DNA from: Bacteroidetes bacterium UBA2364
Lineage (GTDB): Bacteria; Bacteroidota; Rhodothermia; Rhodothermales; UBA2364
Direction: 5' to 3'
Length of the DNA: 31,388 nucleotides
Assembly (NCBI GenBank): GCA_002344075.1
Contig: DDTM01000122.1
Coordinates: 1 to 31,388, forward strand
The notes below the pieces were generated by a model that worked only from the letters and a program-made list of their open reading frames with translations, was not told the origin of the DNA and ran no database searches. Within the stretch, counting starts at the first letter, position 1; every line of letters starts with the position of its first letter. Positions 24,265-31,388 of the stretch are shown here, piece by piece. Made by a program: the position numbers and the translations under genes.

Positions 24265-24800
24265 CATGGCTTCACCCTGTTCGGATTGGCCGCCACAAAC
24301 CGTTCCCAGCTCTTTATCTGACCGCCCGCCCCAGAACGTGTCCTGCCCGCATGGCAGACAGCCACTCCAAGTGCATCCGAAGCATCAAAACCTTTGTTAT
24401 CTTCTACTTTCAGAAGAGATTTTATCATAAACCACACCTGTTCTTTGGCGGCATTTCCATTGCCTGTCACCGACTTTTTCACTTCCTTGGGGGTATATTG
24501 TACCACTGGAAGGCCTGCATTTAAAGCCGCCAATACTGCCGCAGCCTGTGCCCTTCCCAGTTTAAGCATAGATTGCGCATTCCGACCATAAACTGGCATC
24601 TCGATGGCACATACGGTTGGTTCGGTTCGTCGAATTACGGCCTCAATCCGATCATAAATGGTTTTCAGACGATCGAAGTGTTCCTCCTGCTTTTCTAATT
24701 GCAAGAAACCATATTCCAGAACCGTTTCGGTGCGCCCTTCCATCCGGATAACGCCATATCCGGTAAAGTTACTGCCCGGGTCAATACCAAGAATGATCAA
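24264..24800 (-). CDS. ruvC: Holliday-junction resolvase RuvC
   Basis: RuvC cuts Holliday junctions with RuvAB. The 178-aa length is normal. The four acidic catalytic positions are present: Asp7 in LGIDPGS, Glu67 in AIEMPVY, and Asp139 and Asp142 in FDASDALGVAVCH. GRNAQSMLKLGRAQ is the DNA-contacting family stretch. The start must be TTG (24798-24800), because no ATG or GTG occurs in frame before the upstream stop. No Shine-Dalgarno is seen, so expression may be low or coupled. It follows the GNAT gene by 33 bases in a yebC-GNAT-ruvC operon. ruvA and ruvB are not in the window. Confidence 0.95.
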   Translation of the reverse strand: MIILGIDPGSNFTGYGVIRMEGRTETVLEYGFLQLEKQEEHFDRLKTIYDRIEAVIRRTEPTVCAIEMPVYGRNAQSMLKLGRAQAAAVLAALNAGLPVVQYTPKEVKKSVTGNGNAAKEQVWFMIKSLLKVEDNKGFDASDALGVAVCHAGRTRSGAGGQIKSWERFVAANPNRVKP

Positions 24801-24833
24801 CGGTACGATGGGTTTAGTGATGACAAAATATGA

Positions 24834-25343
24834 CTACGGTTGGTCTGTCGTTATCGAACCTGCAAGCTTGGCAAGCGCCTCGCCTGATACCCGGAACGTG
24901 GTCCATTCATCCATAGGAAAAGCCCCCATTTTCCGGTAAAAAGAGATTGCTGGCTGGTTCCAATTCAAGACCGACCATTCCACTCGTCCACACTTACGTT
25001 CCACAGCCAAAGCCGCCAGATAGCGCAAGAGGGCCTCGCCATAGCCTTTTCCACGATGGGTAGGCTGAATAAACAAGTCCTCTAAAAAGATACCGGGCTG
25101 CGCTAAAAACGTCGAATAATTTAAAAAAAACAGTGCAAAACCTACTGGTTCTTGTTGTTCCAGCGCCAGAATTACTTCGGCGGCAGGATGATCTCCAAAC
25201 AAAGTTTCTTTCAAACGTGTCTCTGTTGCCACCACTTCGTGGGCGAGTTTTTCGTACTCGGCCAGTTCCTGAATAAACCGGAGGATTGCAGGTACATCAT
25301 GTATATTTGCAAACCGAATGCTGAAATCGGATTCATTGTTCAT
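24834..25343 (-). CDS. GNAT-family N-acetyltransferase, diamine acetyltransferase (SSAT)-like
   Basis: The 169-aa protein matches the SSAT/thialysine acetyltransferase group: an IRFANIHDVPAILRFIQELAEYEKL start, ALFFLNYSTFLAQPGIFLEDLFI around the core strands, the acetyl-CoA loop RGKGYGEALL, and NWNQPAISFYRKMGA. Its likely substrate is a polyamine or a small amine, but this is not certain. It starts at ATG 25341-25343, three bases after the yebC stop, so it is surely co-transcribed with yebC. Its insertion between yebC and ruvC is a local feature and says little about function. Confidence 0.88.
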   Translation of the reverse strand: MNNESDFSIRFANIHDVPAILRFIQELAEYEKLAHEVVATETRLKETLFGDHPAAEVILALEQQEPVGFALFFLNYSTFLAQPGIFLEDLFIQPTHRGKGYGEALLRYLAALAVERKCGRVEWSVLNWNQPAISFYRKMGAFPMDEWTTFRVSGEALAKLAGSITTDQP

Positions 25344-25346
25344 GAC

Positions 25347-26093
25347 TCAACTTAGGGCTTCTAAGGTTTCGTCATCCAATTCGAGGGTGTGATAGACCGC
25401 CTGCACGTCGTCATTTTCTTCGAGCATGTCTATGAGTTTCAACACCTTCGTTACTTCTTCCGGCTTCAGCTTATTGGTCGTTGTCGGAATCCGTTCTAAG
25501 TTTGCTTCCGTTGGTTTAATTCCGGCTTGAGAAAGGGCTTGTTGTACTGCACCGAATGCTTCTACGGGTGTAGAAATGGTATAGCTTTCGGCATCCTCTT
25601 CCAACTCATCGGCACCGGCATCTACCACCAGTTCAAACAACGCATCGTAGTCTATTGCCGCCACTGGCACCTCGATCACCCCTTTGTGATCAAACAAATA
25701 ACCAACCGAGCCAGTAGTACCCATATTGCCACCATTTTTACTAAAGGCATGGCGGACATCGGCCACCGTTCTTACGGGGTTATCGGTAAGTGTTTCTACA
25801 AAAACTGCGATCCCAAATGGCGCATACCCTTCGTAGTTCAGTTCTTCATAGTCGGCTCCGGCAATTTCGCCCGTCCCGCGTTTTATGGCCCTTTGCATAT
25901 TGTCTTTGGGCATATTTTCGGCACGTGCACGCTCTAATGCTGCCGCCAATTTGGCATTCATACCGGGGTCTCCCCCTCCGTCTCTTGCTGCCACCATGAT
26001 TTCGCGGGTAATCCGTTGCCATACCTTGGAACGTTTTCCATCTACTACTGCTTTAATGCGCTTTACTTTAGACCACTTATTATGTCCTGCCAT
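25347..26093 (-). CDS. yebC: YebC/PmpR-family protein
   Basis: A 248-aa member of the YebC/TACO1 family, described as transcription regulators and, more recently, as factors helping ribosomes through difficult sequences. The start MAGHNKWSKVKRIKAVVDGKRSKVW is diagnostic. GGGDPGMNAKLAAALERARAENMPKDNMQRAI and the GYAPFGIAVFVETLTDNPVRT core follow. The gene is full length from ATG 26091-26093. yebC and ruvC are neighbours in many bacteria, consistent with this leftward operon. The 189-base gap to the divergent lipoprotein gene shows no clear promoter on either strand. Confidence 0.97.
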   Translation of the reverse strand: MAGHNKWSKVKRIKAVVDGKRSKVWQRITREIMVAARDGGGDPGMNAKLAAALERARAENMPKDNMQRAIKRGTGEIAGADYEELNYEGYAPFGIAVFVETLTDNPVRTVADVRHAFSKNGGNMGTTGSVGYLFDHKGVIEVPVAAIDYDALFELVVDAGADELEEDAESYTISTPVEAFGAVQQALSQAGIKPTEANLERIPTTTNKLKPEEVTKVLKLIDMLEENDDVQAVYHTLELDDETLEALS

Positions 26094-26282
26094 ATCGAAT
26101 GAGCTTTCAAAGTTCTAATAAAAACGGAATTTTTAAGTTACGACAAATATGGCGGCATTCTTGTAAAAAACACTTCAATCCCTGTGGCCAACATAACGTG
26201 GTTCAAAGATTCTCTATGGCTTAATTTACCACTAAGCCCTTTCCTTTTGTATCTTTCCAAAAACATTCTCAAATACAAACAC

Positions 26283-27281
26283 ATGAAATACCTTTCTAAA
26301 ATCCTATTGTTGTACGCCTTGGGCTTATCGGCTTGTACTGGCACCAAAACGCCAGAGGCCTCATCCCCCTTGTTTAAGCCTACACCGGTAGTAGAACTGA
26401 CTTGCGATGGAATTCGGGTCGCACACTTAAATACTGAATTTTTATTTGACGGGATGGGTGATGAAGGCGGTGCCGATTTTGACTGGAAAGGCGACCCTAC
26501 GAAGGCAGCAGGACACCGGAAGAAGGTGGGAGAAGTCATCAAAAGCCTTAATGCCGATGTGATTCACTTGGCCGAGGTGGAAAATACCGAGGTATTAGAG
26601 GCCCTTATTGCGGAATCCATGCCCGGAAAAGGATACAAGGTCTATTTTGTGCAGGGAGAAGACTCTTTTCTTGGACAAGACGTAGCCGTTATCAGCCGGA
26701 TTCCCATAACCGAAACAGGCAGATCCAACGATCGGGTAAAGGTGGGGGATACCGATCGCGTATATGGCGTTTCCAAAAACCTATATGCCCGTTTTAATAT
26801 TGGCGACCAGCCTGTAACCCTTATTGGGCTGCATTTTCTCGCTCAACCGGATAATATCGAGCGCAAACCACAACGAGAAGCCCAGGCGGAGGTTATCCGT
26901 AGAATAGCAGAGCGTGAGACAAAAATGGGCCGTGCTGTTATCGTAACAGGGGATTTTAACGATTTTGACGACGCTATCTTAGACCGTAACGGTAACCGCC
27001 CTATTAGTAGTGTCATGCAGACCATCAAAGCCGTTGGTAGAACCACTACAGATGACGATTTACACAACATTATGGCAGATGTACCCCAAATCTTGCGCTT
27101 CACTTCTCTTTGGGACAAGAACCAAGACAATATTGCAACAGTAAACGAACTGAGCGCTATTGACCATATGCTCGTCTCTAAGTCACTTTATGGCCGTTTA
27201 CGGAGTATTGGATTTATCCATTCGTATAATCCACTTGAGGTAACCGACCACTTTCCGGTAACAGCGTGTTTTTCTAAATAA
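26283..27281 (+). CDS. Endonuclease/exonuclease/phosphatase-family lipoprotein
   Basis: The 332-aa protein begins at ATG 26283 with a lipoprotein signal ending GLSAC (Cys18); the frame is open upstream to 26184 without signal-like sequence. The EEP metal-dependent fold is supported by AHLNTEFLF (Asn50), IHLAEVEN (Glu98), LIGLHF, VTGDFND (Asp224, Asn226), AIDHMLVSK, and the catalytic pair TDHFPVT (Asp322, His323). The motif set is complete, so it should be active on a phosphodiester or phosphomonoester outside the cytoplasm, perhaps nucleic acid. The gene is single and followed by a strong terminator. No Shine-Dalgarno was seen. Confidence 0.92.
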   Translation: MKYLSKILLLYALGLSACTGTKTPEASSPLFKPTPVVELTCDGIRVAHLNTEFLFDGMGDEGGADFDWKGDPTKAAGHRKKVGEVIKSLNADVIHLAEVENTEVLEALIAESMPGKGYKVYFVQGEDSFLGQDVAVISRIPITETGRSNDRVKVGDTDRVYGVSKNLYARFNIGDQPVTLIGLHFLAQPDNIERKPQREAQAEVIRRIAERETKMGRAVIVTGDFNDFDDAILDRNGNRPISSVMQTIKAVGRTTTDDDLHNIMADVPQILRFTSLWDKNQDNIATVNELSAIDHMLVSKSLYGRLRSIGFIHSYNPLEVTDHFPVTACFSK

Positions 27282-27321
27282 AACAACCAAATAGATTCCT
27301 GTATTTTGCAGATCACCCAAT

Positions 27322-27359
27322 AAAAAACCCTCGCCACGGTTTCGTGAAGAGGGTTTTTT
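27322..27359. terminator. Bidirectional hairpin terminator after the EEP lipoprotein gene
   Basis: AAAAAACCCTC (27322-27332) pairs perfectly with GAGGGTTTTTT (27349-27359). CACG and CGTG (27335-27338, 27343-27346) can pair inside the loop. T runs on both strands allow action in either direction. Confidence 0.9.
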
Positions 27360-27419
27360 GTCTTTACAATCTTTGTTTCTCTGAAGCCAACGAAAGTTCC
27401 GTAGAGAAAAAACATGTAC

Positions 27420-27454
27420 AAAAAAAATCCCCTCCGACCTATACGCCGAAAGGG
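27420..27454 (-). terminator. Candidate terminator after the ABC ATPase gene
   Basis: On the minus strand CCCTTTCGG (27454-27446) can pair with TCGGAGGGG (27437-27429), including four G-U pairs, and is followed by A and eight T. It lies about 30 bases past the stop at 27486. Confidence 0.5.
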
Positions 27455-27485
27455 AAAAAGCAGGAAAGCCAAAAACACAGCCACT

Positions 27486-28595
27486 TTATCGGATAGCCAA
27501 CTCGGTGGCATTGTCAAAAAAGTGTTGCTTGGTTAGGTCGAATACGAGATGAATTGCAGCACCTACCTCGGGTAGTTCTTGTGGATCTATACGGGCCACA
27601 ACGGTCCCATCTACACAACCTGCATAAATAAAGGTTTCGTTACCCATTGGTTCCTCCACCTCCAGAGTCATTTCGCCCGCTAATGCGGTTTCATTTTCCG
27701 TCAGAATGCGGTTTTGTACATAAATATCTTCCGGACGAATACCCAATGTAACGCCTTTGCCGATATAGCCCGATAAGGCGGTTTCATGGGCGCGACCAAC
27801 GGGAAGGCATAACGCATCTTTTTCAGACCGAAAAATAAGGCCATTTTGGCGTTCGATGGTTCCCGAAATAAAATTCATGGCAGGTGAGCCAATAAAGCCA
27901 GCCACAAATTTATTGGCTGGTTGGTTATAGAGGTTGAGTGGTGTGTCTAATTGCATGATATGCCCGTCCTTCATCACCACAATACGGTTCCCCATTGTCA
28001 TGGCTTCTACCTGATCATGCGTCACATAGACCATCGTTGTCCCTAATTGGCGGTGCAATTTAGAAATCTCGGCCCGCATTTGCACCCGTAGTTTGGCATC
28101 TAAGTTTGAAAGAGGTTCATCAAACAAAAAGACTTTAGGTTTACGCACAATGGCTCGGCCTACGGCTACCCGCTGGCGCTGTCCACCAGAAAGTTCTTTC
28201 GGCTTTCGGTCTAACATACTTTCAATGCCCAAAATCTTGGCCGCATTCTGCACCCGCTCATTGATTTCTGCTTTATCGAACTTTCGCAGTTTTAGCCCAA
28301 AGGCCATGTTATCATAGACGGTCATATGAGGATACAGCGCATAGTTCTGGAACACCATCGCAATATCACGATCTTTAGGCGCAATGTCGTTTACGACCGT
28401 ATTCCCGATGCGCAAAGTTCCGGAAGAAATGGTTTCGAGACCTGCAATCATTCTAAGCGTGGTACTTTTCCCACAACCGGACGGGCCAACCAGAACCATG
28501 AACTCACCGTCTTCGATGGTGAAATTTGCTCCGTGAACGGCCACATACCCGTTTTCGTATTGCTTCTTTATATCTTGAAGTTCAACGCGCGCCAT
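27486..28595 (-). CDS. ugpC: Carbohydrate ABC transporter ATP-binding protein (MalK/UgpC/MsmX type)
   Basis: The 369-aa protein is a CUT1-type sugar ABC ATPase. It shows Walker A GPSGCGKST (37-45), Q-loop VFQNYALYPHM (81-91), signature LSGGQRQRVAVGRAI (135-149), Walker B VFLFDEPLSNLDAKLR (155-170), H-loop VTHDQ, and a C-terminal TOBE/OB domain (IGSPAMNFISG, then GIRPED). No permease or solute-binding protein is in the window, so it may be a shared ATPase serving several sugar importers, as MsmX does. It diverges from a lacI-type gene across 138 bases that carry two operator-like sites. UgpC is the conventional label; the actual sugar is unknown. Confidence 0.92.
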   Translation of the reverse strand: MARVELQDIKKQYENGYVAVHGANFTIEDGEFMVLVGPSGCGKSTTLRMIAGLETISSGTLRIGNTVVNDIAPKDRDIAMVFQNYALYPHMTVYDNMAFGLKLRKFDKAEINERVQNAAKILGIESMLDRKPKELSGGQRQRVAVGRAIVRKPKVFLFDEPLSNLDAKLRVQMRAEISKLHRQLGTTMVYVTHDQVEAMTMGNRIVVMKDGHIMQLDTPLNLYNQPANKFVAGFIGSPAMNFISGTIERQNGLIFRSEKDALCLPVGRAHETALSGYIGKGVTLGIRPEDIYVQNRILTENETALAGEMTLEVEEPMGNETFIYAGCVDGTVVARIDPQELPEVGAAIHLVFDLTKQHFFDNATELAIR

Positions 28596-28634
28596 AAGAC
28601 TTGATTTAAAGTTTGTGGATGTTTATGTTGCTTC

Positions 28635-28662
28635 AAATTACGCTTAACGAAAGCGATTTCAA
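28635..28662 (-). promoter_or_regulatory. Candidate promoter of the ABC ATPase gene
   Basis: On the minus strand TTGAAA (28662-28657) and TAATTT (28640-28635) are 16 bases apart and about 40 bases before the ATG at 28595. The -35 overlaps the first LacI-type operator. Confidence 0.45.
28649..28660. promoter_or_regulatory. LacI-family operator candidate 1
   Basis: GAAAGCGATTTC is a 12-base dyad with central CG and one mismatched pair, the GAAA-nCGn-TTTC pattern usual for LacI/CcpA/PurR-type regulators. It overlaps the -35 of the divergent ABC gene. Confidence 0.6.
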
Positions 28663-28672
28663 ATAAGGTATT

Positions 28673-28700
28673 TCGACAAGTTTATATTATATTCTATTCG
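28673..28700 (+). promoter_or_regulatory. Candidate promoter of the lacI-type gene
   Basis: TCGACA (28673-28678) and TATTCG (28695-28700) with a 16-base spacer, about 34 bases before the ATG at 28734. The -10 touches operator candidate 2, which would fit autoregulation. Confidence 0.35.
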
Positions 28701-28711
28701 GAAGCGGTTCC
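28700..28711. promoter_or_regulatory. LacI-family operator candidate 2
   Basis: GGAAGCGGTTCC has 10 of 12 bases in a dyad with central CG. It shares the pattern G-n-AAGCG-n-TT-n-C with candidate 1, whose centre is 51 bases away, about five DNA turns. It lies just upstream of the lacI-type gene. Confidence 0.6.
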
Positions 28712-28733
28712 AGCATTAAACTACGGGGAAGTC

Positions 28734-29747
28734 ATGTCTATCGGGAAAGTCACCATCTATGAGGTTGCACAACATGCGGGGGTTGCAATCTCCACGGTTT
28801 CACGTGTTTTAAACAATTCACCTGAAGTTTCTCATGCAACCCGTCAGAAGGTAGTGGCCAGTATCGAAGTTTTAGGATTCCGCCCACACCGAATGGCCAA
28901 AATGCTTGCCCAGCAGAATTCCCAAACCATTTCGGTTGCTACGCCTTCCTTTACAGCTTTGTTTTATAACGAGATGCTGAAAGGCGTCAAAGATACCATT
29001 CGGGAAAATGGATTTGACCTTTTGCTCACCGATCTCAGCTCGCAAAACCCACACGAAACACTTACCCGATTTTTTCAGCGCGGTTCGGTAGATGCCTTGC
29101 TTTTGGCATTACCGGGTTTGGATGAAAAGTTGTTGTACGAAGTACGTTTGCTGAACGCCCCTGTGGTTTTAATTGGTACACGCAGTGATGAATTTGACAG
29201 CTTTTACTGGGACGACGCCGCCGGCGCCGAAATGGCGGTTCAGCATTTGGTAGAACAAGGGCATACCCGGATTGGTATGCTGGCCCCCCACGAATGGAGT
29301 GAAGACGCAGCTCCGCGTGCTGACGGCTACCGGAGGGCATTATTAAATGCAGGATTACCCTTCGACCCATTGCTCATTCAGGAAGGTATTACCATCAAAC
29401 ATGCCGGACACAGCGAAGAAGCGGGGTACGAAGCTATTCAGGCTTTGATCAAAAATGCCCCGGATGTGACGGCAATTTTTGCTGCCAGCGACGTATTGGC
29501 CATCGGAGCATTGGCCGCTCTGCGCGAAATGGGAAAGCAGGTTCCTGAAGACATGGCCGTAATGGGATACGACGACCTCAAGATCAGTCGTTTTCTGGGG
29601 CTTTCGAGCATCAACCAAAAGATGTTCCAAGTGGGGTTAGAAGCAGCCACACAAGTCATACGACGGATCAATGACCCCAAATTGCCCTCTATCCAACGCA
29701 AAATTGAACCGGAGCTACAAATCCGGATGACCACACGAAGAAAGTAA
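28734..29747 (+). CDS. LacI-family transcriptional regulator
   Basis: The 337-aa protein is a full-length LacI/GalR member. The N-terminal helix-turn-helix TIYEVAQHAGVAISTVSRVLNN (residues 8-29) and hinge-helix region RPHRMAKMLA (51-60) are followed by a periplasmic-binding-protein-like effector domain, with ISVATPSF, DALLLALPG, GMLAP, FAASDVLAIGAL and MAVMGYDDL typical of sugar-binding members. It is divergent from the sugar ABC ATPase, and two operator-like sites lie between them, so it likely represses that gene and itself in response to a sugar. Its stop overlaps the rnhB start by one base (TAATG), so rnhB is probably translationally coupled. The start ATG 28734 follows GGGGAAG, a modest Shine-Dalgarno. 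Confidence 0.94.
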   Translation: MSIGKVTIYEVAQHAGVAISTVSRVLNNSPEVSHATRQKVVASIEVLGFRPHRMAKMLAQQNSQTISVATPSFTALFYNEMLKGVKDTIRENGFDLLLTDLSSQNPHETLTRFFQRGSVDALLLALPGLDEKLLYEVRLLNAPVVLIGTRSDEFDSFYWDDAAGAEMAVQHLVEQGHTRIGMLAPHEWSEDAAPRADGYRRALLNAGLPFDPLLIQEGITIKHAGHSEEAGYEAIQALIKNAPDVTAIFAASDVLAIGALAALREMGKQVPEDMAVMGYDDLKISRFLGLSSINQKMFQVGLEAATQVIRRINDPKLPSIQRKIEPELQIRMTTRRK

Positions 29748-30391
29748 TGGGACAACCTTCTTCTGGCGCTGCATTCGACCAAGCCTATTTTCGAGAGAAA
29801 TCGGTACTTCTTTTAGCGGGTGTAGACGAGGCAGGGCGCGGATGTTTGGCTGGTCCGGTTGTGGCGGCGGCGGTAATCCTCCCACCCGATCTGGTGCTTG
29901 CCGATGTCACGGATAGCAAAAGGCTCACGGCCACTCAGCGGGAAACGACATATGATACCATTCTGCAACATGCTATTTCTATTGGCGTTGGGATTTGTTC
30001 TCCTGCCGAGATAGACCAATTAAACATCCTATGGGCCGCAATGGAGGCCATGAAACGAGCCGTACAAAAACTTGATCCTGCGCCGGACTTTCTTCTGATT
30101 GATGGGAACCGGATTTATCCAAATTGCCCCTTTCCAGCCGAGGCACTGGTGAAAGGTGACGCCCGCAGCCAATGCACAGGTGCGGCTTCGATTGTCGCCA
30201 AAGTGACCCGTGACCGCATGATGCACGATTTACACACGTCCTATCCCGATTTCGGCTTCGCACAACACAAAGGTTATCCCACCCAAGCCCATTACGCCGC
30301 ACTTGTGCTTCATGGCCCTACGCCCGAACATCGGCGTTCCTTCCGGCTTTGCCCGACGCCAAACACCCAAACAGAACTCTTACTGGCCTAA
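29747..30391 (+). CDS. rnhB: Ribonuclease HII
   Basis: RNase HII removes RNA from RNA-DNA hybrids and single ribonucleotides from DNA. The 214-aa protein has the signature LLLAGVDEAGRGCLAGPV with catalytic Asp27-Glu28, Asp119 in FLLIDGN, KGDARSQCTGAASIVAKVTRDR, and DFGFAQHKGYPTQAHY with the conserved GY. An N-terminal stretch of about 20 residues precedes the core. The ATG at 29747 overlaps the lacI stop (TAATG), placing it in that operon although the functions are unrelated. It ends one base before the convergent dehydrogenase gene with no terminator between them. Confidence 0.96.
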   Translation: MGQPSSGAAFDQAYFREKSVLLLAGVDEAGRGCLAGPVVAAAVILPPDLVLADVTDSKRLTATQRETTYDTILQHAISIGVGICSPAEIDQLNILWAAMEAMKRAVQKLDPAPDFLLIDGNRIYPNCPFPAEALVKGDARSQCTGAASIVAKVTRDRMMHDLHTSYPDFGFAQHKGYPTQAHYAALVLHGPTPEHRRSFRLCPTPNTQTELLLA

Positions 30392-30392
30392 A

Positions 30393-31277
30393 TTACCCCA
30401 GCAAATCTTCATAAACCAACCACAGGGCATGGGTTCCGAGGTGGGGGTACCCCATATCAGCAAGGCGCTGGTATTGTTGACGGGCCAGACGCAAAGCGGG
30501 CAAATCGAGTCCACGTTTTTCGGCCTCGTTCAAGGCAATATCCATGTCTTTGATGAAGTGGAGTACAAAGAAGCCCGGGTTCAGATCGCCCTTTAGGACG
30601 CGGGGCATCAGGTTTTGGAGGGTCCACGAGGTGGCCGCGCCGGAACCAACCGAAGCCAACATTTTTTCGGGATCCAGGCCAACGGATTTCGCATAAGCCA
30701 AGGCTTCCATCACACTCATCATCATACCCGCAATGGTGATTTGGTTACACATTTTGGCGTGTTGTCCGGCTCCGTCAGGACCATGATGCATGATATTCTG
30801 GCCCAATACATTAAGGAGGGGCCGTGCAATATTGAAGACCTCCTCCGAGCCACCACACATAATGGATAGCCGCGCTTCTCTTGCGCCAATATCGCCGCCA
30901 GAAACAGGCGCATCCAAGGCCGAAATACCTTTTTCGCGGGCTTTTTCGGCAATTTTACGAGCCAAGTCGGGGGAGGAAGTAGTAAAATCCAAGAAAAGTT
31001 GTGCAGGGCTGCCATTCGCTATCAAACCATTTTCGCCCAAATAGACATCTTCCACATCGGTGGGGAAGCCCAACATCGTGGCCACCACCTGTGCATGTTG
31101 TACCACCTCAGCGATAGAACGGGCTTCTCTAGCCCCCAATTCTAACAAATGCCCCAATTTTTCTCGTGTTCGGTTATAGACCCAGACTTCGTATCCGGCC
31201 TTAAGCCAATGTCCGGCCATGCTTTTACCCATAACCCCGGTTCCGATAAAACCTAAAGTTGGTTTACTCATTTCCAT
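30393..31277 (-). CDS. NAD(P)-dependent beta-hydroxyacid dehydrogenase (3-hydroxyisobutyrate/tartronate semialdehyde type)
   Basis: The 294-aa protein belongs to the beta-hydroxyacid dehydrogenase family (GarR, MmsB, GLYR). The Rossmann motif GFIGTGVMGKSMA is near the N-terminus, LDAPVSGGDIGAREARLSIM holds the substrate-binding DAPVSGG, and GAGQHAKMCNQ carries the catalytic Lys (residue 175) and Asn. The dimer helix SWTLQNLMPRVLKGDLNPGF follows. The substrate cannot be told from sequence; glyoxylate/succinic-semialdehyde reductase is an alternative. Starts at ATG 31277 and ATG 31271 are both possible. It converges on rnhB with a one-base gap. Confidence 0.9.
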   Translation of the reverse strand: MEMSKPTLGFIGTGVMGKSMAGHWLKAGYEVWVYNRTREKLGHLLELGAREARSIAEVVQHAQVVATMLGFPTDVEDVYLGENGLIANGSPAQLFLDFTTSSPDLARKIAEKAREKGISALDAPVSGGDIGAREARLSIMCGGSEEVFNIARPLLNVLGQNIMHHGPDGAGQHAKMCNQITIAGMMMSVMEALAYAKSVGLDPEKMLASVGSGAATSWTLQNLMPRVLKGDLNPGFFVLHFIKDMDIALNEAEKRGLDLPALRLARQQYQRLADMGYPHLGTHALWLVYEDLLG

Positions 31278-31372
31278 CAAAATTATTATTAAATATGTGA
31301 AAGATTGTTACCTGCTTGACCACTTCGCGAAGACGGGCGCTTTAAGCACTAAGCTTTACGAGAGGCACAACG

Positions 31373-31388
31373 ATGCGTATAAAAAGAA
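31373..31388 (+). CDS. Possible first codons of a divergent gene, cut by the window edge
   Basis: ATG CGT ATA AAA AGA at the window end is preceded by GAGAGG at 31360-31365, a plausible Shine-Dalgarno about 7 bases away. Only five codons are visible (MRIKR), so nothing can be said of the product. The 95-base gap before it holds a CTTCGCGAAG palindrome (31323-31332) of unknown meaning. Confidence 0.3.

Noticed and set aside
31323..31332. CTTCGCGAAG palindrome at the right edge
   Set aside because: A single 10-base palindrome without promoter context; expected by chance and cut by the window.
1..31388. CRISPR arrays, insertion sequences, phage genes, tRNA or rRNA genes, toxin-antitoxin pairs, defence islands
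   Set aside because: Looked for throughout; no repeats with spacers, transposase or integrase motifs, or RNA-gene signatures were found.

Overview
The window looks like chromosomal DNA from a free-living bacterium of the Bacteroidota/Rhodothermota side of the FCB group, with mid-range GC. This placement is an inference. It rests on a DUF4290-type small protein, several lipoproteins with short Bacteroidota-like signal peptides, and protein flavour overall. No rRNA, tRNA, CRISPR array, transposase, integrase or phage gene was seen. Coding is dense, with 29 complete genes plus fragments at both ends. Both strong and absent Shine-Dalgarno sequences occur, and the promoters that can be proposed look sigma70-like.

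Layout. 1-142: 3' tail of an unknown + strand gene ending at a hairpin terminator. 198-4354 (-): sufB, a pyridoxamine-phosphate-oxidase-like flavoprotein gene, sufC and sufD (Fe-S cluster assembly), with no sufS. 4632-5698: orphan ParA ATPase with its own terminator. 5772-10861 (+): CvpA-like membrane protein, an SbcC/Rad50-type ATPase with zinc hook but no sbcD, and a cytochrome P450. 11025-11810 (-): stand-alone E2-type acyltransferase domain. 11957-13273: thrC, with a strong terminator. 13375-13767 (-): small four-helix membrane protein. 13921-15824: PhzF-family enzyme followed by two related small lipoproteins.

16032-20380 (+) is the most striking block: outer-membrane beta-barrel, imelysin-family lipoprotein, heme oxygenase and DUF1111 di-heme c-type lipoprotein. 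I read it as a heme/iron acquisition module. Its leader carries a palindrome sharing the octamer AGTCTAAA with the suf operon promoter, which suggests, but does not prove, a common iron-responsive regulator.

20396-23688 (-): SDR oxidoreductase, ATP-grasp (Ddl-like) enzyme, threonine dehydratase ilvA and a 91-aa unknown. 23924-24211: DUF4290-like protein and terminator. 24264-26093 (-): yebC, a GNAT acetyltransferase and ruvC. 26283-27281: lipoprotein of the endonuclease/exonuclease/phosphatase family. 27486-29747: orphan sugar-ABC ATPase (MsmX/UgpC type) divergent from a LacI regulator, with two matching LacI-type operators 51 bp apart between them. 29747-30391: rnhB, overlapping lacI by one base. 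30393-31277 (-): 3-hydroxyisobutyrate-dehydrogenase-family enzyme. The right edge may hold the first codons of a divergent gene.
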